56,415 bases of DNA, from the NCBI GenBank assembly GCA_025210805.1, contig JAOAQX010000007.1, forward strand, positions 244,695 to 301,109, given 5' to 3'. This DNA is from Flavobacteriales bacterium. GTDB taxonomy: Bacteria; Bacteroidota; Bacteroidia; Flavobacteriales; CAJXXR01. The notes below the pieces were generated by a model that saw only the letters and a list, made by a program, of their open reading frames with translations, was not told the origin of the DNA and did no database searches. The translations under genes were made by a program, and so were the position numbers. The first letter of the stretch is position 1. Each line of letters begins with the position of its first letter. This document shows positions 51,446 through 56,415 of this stretch, one piece after another.

Positions 51446-52981
51446 ATGAAAAAGCTAATTGCGAACTTTTTATTTTTTATTACTCTTACAAGTATTTATC
51501 AATCTAATGCAGATATTATCTATGTCAATAAATCGGCATCAGGAAATAATAACGGAACATCTTGGGCAGATGCTTATACAGATTTCCAAAAAGCTTTAAG
51601 TGTACTTACTATTTCAGATTCTGTTTGGGTAGCAGCGGGAACATATTACCCACAAACAACCTCTTCTGGAAATAATGCACCGAGTGACCCAAGAACTAAA
51701 GTTTTTATGCTGCATACAAAGCAGGGACAAATTTTTGGAGGTTTTTCTGGTACAGAAACTGAATTTTCGCAAAGAGATATTAAAGCAAATAAGACCATTC
51801 TTTCAGGGAATATTGGAGATCTCAATTCTGAAACCGACAATGTATATACTGTTTTATACATATTTAATTCTGAAGTAGTAGTAGATGGATTTACGATTCA
51901 AGAGGGTTATGCCACTGAGACAAGTAGTCAATCACATGATAAAAAAGCAGGTGCAGGAATCTATTGCCGTAATCTCAATAATGGGCAATCAGTGCTTATA
52001 AAAAACTGCACAATAAAAGACAATATCGCAAGAAGTGATGCAGGAATTTGCGGCTATATTAAGGGAGGTACTTTTAATTTGTTCTTGATAAATAATAGAA
52101 TTACGAACAATTTAGGTAGATGGGCACCTTCATTTGCAATGATGGTGGAAGAAGGACAACTGAATACAATGATGATCAATTGCTTGATTGATAATAATAA
52201 AGTTGATAATATTAATACAGAAGACGGTGTAGGGATTCCAGGAGGACGCTTTATCACTTTGCAAGCAAATACTTCTATAAATGCGAAAGTGATTAATTCA
52301 ACTTTTACAGAAAATAATATTTTAAATACTCCTTCTAGCTCCGAAAATATTTCAGTTTTAGCTATTCAAGAAAAAGGCTCGAGTACAAACAGGGTTTCTT
52401 TTCACAACTGTATTATTCATAATAACGATATAGGAACAGCACCAAGAAGTATTGGAAATCATTCGGCAACTTATAAGCCAGATAGCGTATGGGTATTTAA
52501 TACTTTATCAGAAGATTCAATGGATATCACGAGTGATTATGTACAAGTGAGTAATCCAAAATTTGGAAATCCATTATTTTCGGCAGATTATGAGTTATTA
52601 GAAAACTCACCAGCGATTAATGCCGGTGATACAACAGGAATTGCACAATATCTTCCTTCAGTAGATTTAAAAGGAGAAACACGAATTCTAGATGATATTA
52701 TCGATCTTGGGTGTTTTGAGTTTAAAGAAACTTTTGGAGTTAATGAGTGGGAAATAAATACTTTAGAGCTGTATCCAAACCCAGCAAAAACGCATATCAA
52801 TATTCGTAACCATGAAATAGAAGGTGGTAGAATTTATATCTATAACCAATTAGGTAAAATGGTTTGTAACCAGCCATTTACCAACAAATTAATTAACCTT
52901 AATACATTGAAAAGTGGGCTTTATTTTATTCGAATTAAGTCAAAACAAGGGATGTTTATTAGTAAGTTTGTAAAAGAATAA
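51446..52981 (+). CDS. T9SS-sorted parallel beta-helix surface protein
   Basis: A 511-aa secreted protein. Signal peptide residues 1-22. The mature start is DIIYVNKSASGNNNGTSWAD, the opening of right-handed beta-helix or polymorphic outer-membrane-type proteins, followed by repeated coils with Asn ladders (VLIKNCTIKDNIA, NLFLINNRITNNLG, then ISVLAIQEKGSS) and a closing AINAGDTTG / DLKGETRILDDIIDLGCFE block. The last 75 residues form a type A T9SS sorting domain (LELYPNPAKTHINIRNHE, then GRIYIYNQLGKMV, SGLYFIRIKSKQG). Possible glycan binding or cleavage, but no catalytic site is evident. It lies between a sensor kinase and its presumed regulator. Confidence 0.85.
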   Translation: MKKLIANFLFFITLTSIYQSNADIIYVNKSASGNNNGTSWADAYTDFQKALSVLTISDSVWVAAGTYYPQTTSSGNNAPSDPRTKVFMLHTKQGQIFGGFSGTETEFSQRDIKANKTILSGNIGDLNSETDNVYTVLYIFNSEVVVDGFTIQEGYATETSSQSHDKKAGAGIYCRNLNNGQSVLIKNCTIKDNIARSDAGICGYIKGGTFNLFLINNRITNNLGRWAPSFAMMVEEGQLNTMMINCLIDNNKVDNINTEDGVGIPGGRFITLQANTSINAKVINSTFTENNILNTPSSSENISVLAIQEKGSSTNRVSFHNCIIHNNDIGTAPRSIGNHSATYKPDSVWVFNTLSEDSMDITSDYVQVSNPKFGNPLFSADYELLENSPAINAGDTTGIAQYLPSVDLKGETRILDDIIDLGCFEFKETFGVNEWEINTLELYPNPAKTHINIRNHEIEGGRIYIYNQLGKMVCNQPFTNKLINLNTLKSGLYFIRIKSKQGMFISKFVKE

Positions 52982-52997
52982 ACCTACTTTTTGATGG

Positions 52998-53034
52998 GAA
53001 GCCAGCGAGTGAAAATTTGCTGGCTTTTTTTGTT
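52998..53034 (+). terminator. intrinsic terminator
   Basis: AAGCCAGC pairs with GCTGGCTT around AGTGAAAATTT and is followed by a T-run, 19 nt after the beta-helix gene. Confidence 0.85.
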
Positions 53035-53061
53035 TAATTATTTTTCTCTTATTTTGGTAAA

Positions 53062-53820
53062 ATGAATCAAAGAATCAAAGCAATCATCATAGATGATGAA
53101 GAACGAGCCAGAAGGGTACTTTCATCAATGCTAGAAGAGTATTGTGCCGACAAAATAGAAGTAATAGGTCAGTGTGCCAATGTTCCACAAGGTGTATTAG
53201 AAATTAATAGGAAAAACCCCGATGTGGTATTTCTGGATATAGAAATGCCAGATTATTCTGGTTTTGAATTGCTGGATTTTTTCAAAGAGGTTGATTTTGA
53301 GATTATTTTTGTTACGGCTTATAATCAGTATGCTTTACAAGCTTTTGAGGTTTCAGCTGTAGATTATATACTCAAACCAGTGCGAATAGACCAACTAGAG
53401 AAAGCGGTAGATAAGCTTTTTAGCAAACAGTCTATTCAAATGAAGGAGCGTTTAGATTTGTTAAAAACGAATTTACAATCGGAAAATAGTAAAATAGCGG
53501 TACCTGTTTCAGATGGCTTGATATTGCTAAAAGTGTGTGAAATCTCTCACCTTATCGCCGATGGATCTTATTCTAAAATTTTTCTAAAAGGCGGAGAAGA
53601 AATGCTTGTGAGTAAAAAACTCAAATATTTTGAAGAACTCTTAGCAAACCAGCATAATTTTTATCGTATTCATCGCTCTTCAATTATCAATATGGAATTT
53701 GTGGTGAAATACAATAGACACGAAAGTGAAGTAACGCTCGAAAATGGTATAGGTGTTAAAGTTTCTAGAGATCAAAAATCCAAATTTGAAGAACGTATCA
53801 AAAGGTTTACCAATGGTTAG
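53062..53820 (+). CDS. response regulator, REC-LytTR
   Basis: A 252-aa regulator. The receiver has IIIDDEERARRVL, phosphoacceptor Asp near 59 in VVFLDIEMPDYSGFEL, FVTAYNQYALQAFEVSAVDY and ILKPV. The LytTR domain begins near 145 and shows the usual HRSSIINMEFV block. It is the natural partner of the propeller kinase at 48477. It is of the commoner LytT/AlgR subtype and differs from the regulator at 40012 in the receiver, which lacks that SAVDY motif. A terminator separates it from the beta-helix gene, so it needs its own promoter. Confidence 0.92.
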   Translation: MNQRIKAIIIDDEERARRVLSSMLEEYCADKIEVIGQCANVPQGVLEINRKNPDVVFLDIEMPDYSGFELLDFFKEVDFEIIFVTAYNQYALQAFEVSAVDYILKPVRIDQLEKAVDKLFSKQSIQMKERLDLLKTNLQSENSKIAVPVSDGLILLKVCEISHLIADGSYSKIFLKGGEEMLVSKKLKYFEELLANQHNFYRIHRSSIINMEFVVKYNRHESEVTLENGIGVKVSRDQKSKFEERIKRFTNG

Positions 53821-54186
53821 GAGCTATTTGCAATTGTATTAAAAAAATTAAAACAGCGCACTTTAATTATGAAAATATTAACAATTAGTTATTTTTTATA
53901 AAAAAGTTTTTTTTAATTTTTTTTTGTGACAAAATTCTCCTTTTTTCCTGCAAGTGTCTAAAAATAATATCGTTATGTATTTATAGATAATATTACTAAA
54001 GAATTGTTATTTAATCACTTAATTTGAGTAATTGACTATTTTAGGAAAACTGACACTGTAATTGCAGCAATAATTACGCCATATATTATATAAAAATGTA
54101 AATGCAATAATAGTATTATTTGTAATAAAACTTTGTTATCTTTATACGGAAAAACACATTCCTTATTAACCTATAAAGATTTCATC
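53821..54186. other. AT-rich intergenic region
   Basis: A 366-nt stretch with long A and T runs and no gene. It must hold the promoter of the subtilase gene; ACTTTGTTATCTTTATACGG near 54130 is the best candidate for a -7 region but fits the consensus imperfectly. Confidence 0.5.
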
Positions 54187-56415
54187 ATGAAGAAAATCAC
54201 CCTTCTAAAAAATCGATTGGTTCTTTTGTCTATATTGCTAAGCACCACAGCTTTTGGACAAACTCAAGAAGATATTCGTTTAATACAAAAAGAAACGAAT
54301 ACAGAGGTTCTTAATAAAATGGCGAAAGAATTCGCAATTCAAGAGAATGAAGAACTAAGCGCAGCAAGAGCTTATGCAAAACTCAACGGAATTCCTCTAG
54401 AAATTAAAAGTAAAGACGGTAAAACTTACGCCACACTTATACGTATGGAAGGTAGAAAGCCAATTTATTATGGAACTTCAAATGTTGCAGCCGCAAAATC
54501 TACCCGAGCAAATTATATGCACAATAGTGGTGGATTAGGGCTTAATGTTGAAGGTCAAAATATGACGGCTTATGTTTGGGATGCAGGAATTGCCAATGTA
54601 TCTCACCAAGAATACGATGGAATAGGAGGAAACAACAGATACTCCGCAGGAGAAAATACCACTACACACAACCATGCTGCTCACGTTGCAGGTACAATTA
54701 TCGCTTCTGGATATTCTGCCTCAGCAAAAGGTATGGCACCGCAATCATCTGCAATAGGATATAACTGGACAAGTGACCATTCTGAAGCTACCAATGCTGC
54801 TGCTAACGGAATGCTTTTGTCAAATCACTCTTATGGATATAGATTGAGAGACAATAATAACAATGTACTCTTGCCTACTTATTACTTCGGTGGATATATT
54901 TATAATTCTTACAAATGGGATCAAATTCAATATAATGCTCCTTATTATTTACAAGTAGTATCTGCAGGAAATAACGGAAATGATAATACTGCCAATACCG
55001 CTCCTTTAAATGGAAATTCAAACTTTGATAAGCTTTCTGGGCAAGCTACGGCTAAAAATACACTAGTTGTTGCAAATGCTCAAGATGCAAACATCGATGC
55101 TAATGGAAATTTGATTTCAGCGACGATAAATTCATCAAGTAGTGAAGGTCCAACAGATGACTTGAGAATAAAACCAGATATCACAGGAAATGGTACAGGG
55201 GTAAGATCCACCTTGGTTGGATCAAGTAGTTATGCCTACTACACAGGGACCTCTATGTCTTCACCAAATGTTACAGGTTCTCTGTTATTACTGCAACAAT
55301 ATTACAAAAGTAAAACAAATAGCTTTATGAAAGCAGCGACCTTAAAAGGTTTGGCACTTCATACAGCAGATGACCTAGGGGCAACAGGACCTGATGCTAT
55401 TTATGGTTGGGGACATTTGAATACCAAAAAATGTGCGGAAACTATCGCAGTTAAAGATTCACTTGCTTATATCCAAGAATTGACTTTAAATAATGGAGAT
55501 TCAATGGTTTTTATTGTCAATGCTTCAGGAGCAGAGAATCTCATGGCTTCAATTTCTTGGACAGATAAGCCAGGATCGACATCAACAGTTGTAAATAACT
55601 CTACTCCAGTTTTGGTTCATGATTTAGATATTAGAATCAAAAAAGACGGAGTAACACATTTACCATATAAATTAACCTCTCCAACTTCTAACGCATTAAT
55701 GGATAATAATGTTGATCCATTTGAAAGAATTTCTGTTGCAGGAGCATCTGGAACATATACGATAGTTATTAAGCATAAAGGGACATTAAGTTCTCCTCAA
55801 AATTTTTCATTTATTGTTACAGGAGTAACCATTCCACAACAACTCGTTTGTACTGTAAATACTCCTTCGAATATTGCAATTTCGAATATAACAACCAATC
55901 AAGCGATTGTTTCTTGGGATTCTATTGCAGATCCAACGAATGAAATTACTTATGATTTGCGTTATAGAATACTTGGTTCTAATTCTTCTTGGTCTTCAGT
56001 TGCTATTAATTCTGGAATGACATATACTCTTTCGGGATTATCTTCAAGTACTAACTATGAAGTACAAGTGAGAGCAAATTGTCCGACTGCTTCTTCAAGT
56101 TATTCTTCGAGTACAAATTTCACAACTGATACGCCTCCAGATACGCAAGCACCAACAATTCCAACAAACTTGACTGTTTTATCAATCACGATGACAACGG
56201 CAACTGCTTCATGGAATGCTTCTACAGATAATATCGCTGTTACGGCTTATGAGATTTCACTAAACGGAACAGTAGTAGGAACGGTATCAGGAACGACATT
56301 TAATTTAACTGGACTATCTGCTTTAACAGCTTATGCATTACTAGTAAACACCAATGAAGCTGCAGGAAATAATTCGGCTGATACACATGATGCTAGAGGA
56401 AAGAATAAAAAAAAA
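54187..56415 (+). CDS. secreted subtilisin-like protease with fibronectin type III domains (cut by window end)
   Basis: A frame of at least 743 codons, open at the window edge. The signal peptide covers residues 1-25. The peptidase S8 triad is visible: Asp near 132 in VWDAGIANVSHQEY, His near 163 in NHAAHVAGTI and Ser near 356 in YTGTSMSSPNVTG, with the oxyanion Asn in VSAGNNGND. A CUB-like or proprotein-convertase-type beta domain follows at 430-550, then two fibronectin type III domains (TNQAIVSWDS, NYEVQVRANC; TATASWNAST, TAYEISLNG). Related flavobacterial proteases end in a T9SS domain, which would lie beyond the window. The last ten codons (ADTHDARGKN then Lys) do not look like the end of a fibronectin domain. 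Confidence 0.85.
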   Translation, partial: MKKITLLKNRLVLLSILLSTTAFGQTQEDIRLIQKETNTEVLNKMAKEFAIQENEELSAARAYAKLNGIPLEIKSKDGKTYATLIRMEGRKPIYYGTSNVAAAKSTRANYMHNSGGLGLNVEGQNMTAYVWDAGIANVSHQEYDGIGGNNRYSAGENTTTHNHAAHVAGTIIASGYSASAKGMAPQSSAIGYNWTSDHSEATNAAANGMLLSNHSYGYRLRDNNNNVLLPTYYFGGYIYNSYKWDQIQYNAPYYLQVVSAGNNGNDNTANTAPLNGNSNFDKLSGQATAKNTLVVANAQDANIDANGNLISATINSSSSEGPTDDLRIKPDITGNGTGVRSTLVGSSSYAYYTGTSMSSPNVTGSLLLLQQYYKSKTNSFMKAATLKGLALHTADDLGATGPDAIYGWGHLNTKKCAETIAVKDSLAYIQELTLNNGDSMVFIVNASGAENLMASISWTDKPGSTSTVVNNSTPVLVHDLDIRIKKDGVTHLPYKLTSPTSNALMDNNVDPFERISVAGASGTYTIVIKHKGTLSSPQNFSFIVTGVTIPQQLVCTVNTPSNIAISNITTNQAIVSWDSIADPTNEITYDLRYRILGSNSSWSSVAINSGMTYTLSGLSSSTNYEVQVRANCPTASSSYSSSTNFTTDTPPDTQAPTIPTNLTVLSITMTTATASWNASTDNIAVTAYEISLNGTVVGTVSGTTFNLTGLSALTAYALLVNTNEAAGNNSADTHDARGKNKKK

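Overview
The window reads as chromosomal DNA of a Bacteroidota bacterium, most likely class Flavobacteriia. It is AT-rich, the recognisable promoters use the Bacteroidota TAnnTTTG -7 box, and the gene set is typical of the group: type IX secretion (T9SS) C-terminal sorting domains, a PorE-like TPR/propeller/OmpA protein, a GSCFA protein, a DUF2723 protein, LytS/LytTR two-component systems, and a recQ | kdsD-tatC-lptB neighbourhood. No rRNA, CRISPR array, prophage or intact insertion sequence is visible. There are two tRNA genes, Gly(TCC) and Thr(GGT).

Layout. 1-13.6 kb: an LpoB-like lipoprotein, a small Arg/Tyr-rich secreted protein, an ABC-F ATPase, a large DUF2723 membrane protein, rnpA, a CtpA-type protease, and a pair made of an OmpA-family protein and a giant HYR-repeat T9SS protein. 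14-30.4 kb is mostly housekeeping: tRNAs, GSCFA, dprA, a TonB receptor, kdsB, a lipoprotein, gpsA, sufS, nadE, a YwqE-type phosphatase, a thioredoxin-fold protein, tex and a ClC transporter with CBS domains. 30.5-40.7 kb is an accessory regulatory locus, described below. 41-48.4 kb: porE-like, recQ, kdsD, tatC, lptB. 48.5-56.4 kb: a propeller-type sensor kinase, a T9SS parallel beta-helix protein, a LytTR regulator, and a subtilase that runs off the window end.

The most interesting region is 30.5-40.7 kb. Six places carry two copies of a 14-bp box (gene-direction consensus TGTCGTTNNGAACA, resembling LytTR/AlgR half-sites) repeated at exactly 20 bp. In five of the six, exactly 29 nt separate the second box from a TAnnTTTG-like -7 element; in the sixth the best -7 box is 39 nt away, one helical turn further. 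These promoters precede two secreted proteins with a shared N-terminal module (one with FISUMP plus tandem repeats, one a predicted seven-bladed FG-GAP-like propeller), a translationally coupled pair of HTH proteins, and an apparent degenerate histidine kinase cotranscribed with a LytTR response regulator. Two further copies face stretches with no recognised gene. A TPR/HisKA_2 sensor kinase sits in the middle. I infer a self-contained, autoregulated surface-protein signalling locus.

A second layer is a family of palindromic intergenic repeats, about 80-150 bp, beginning ATACC and ending GGTAT, with at least six copies plus one remnant in 56 kb. Several copies touch start or stop codons, and one small membrane-protein ORF takes both its start codon and its final codons plus stop from two flanking copies.
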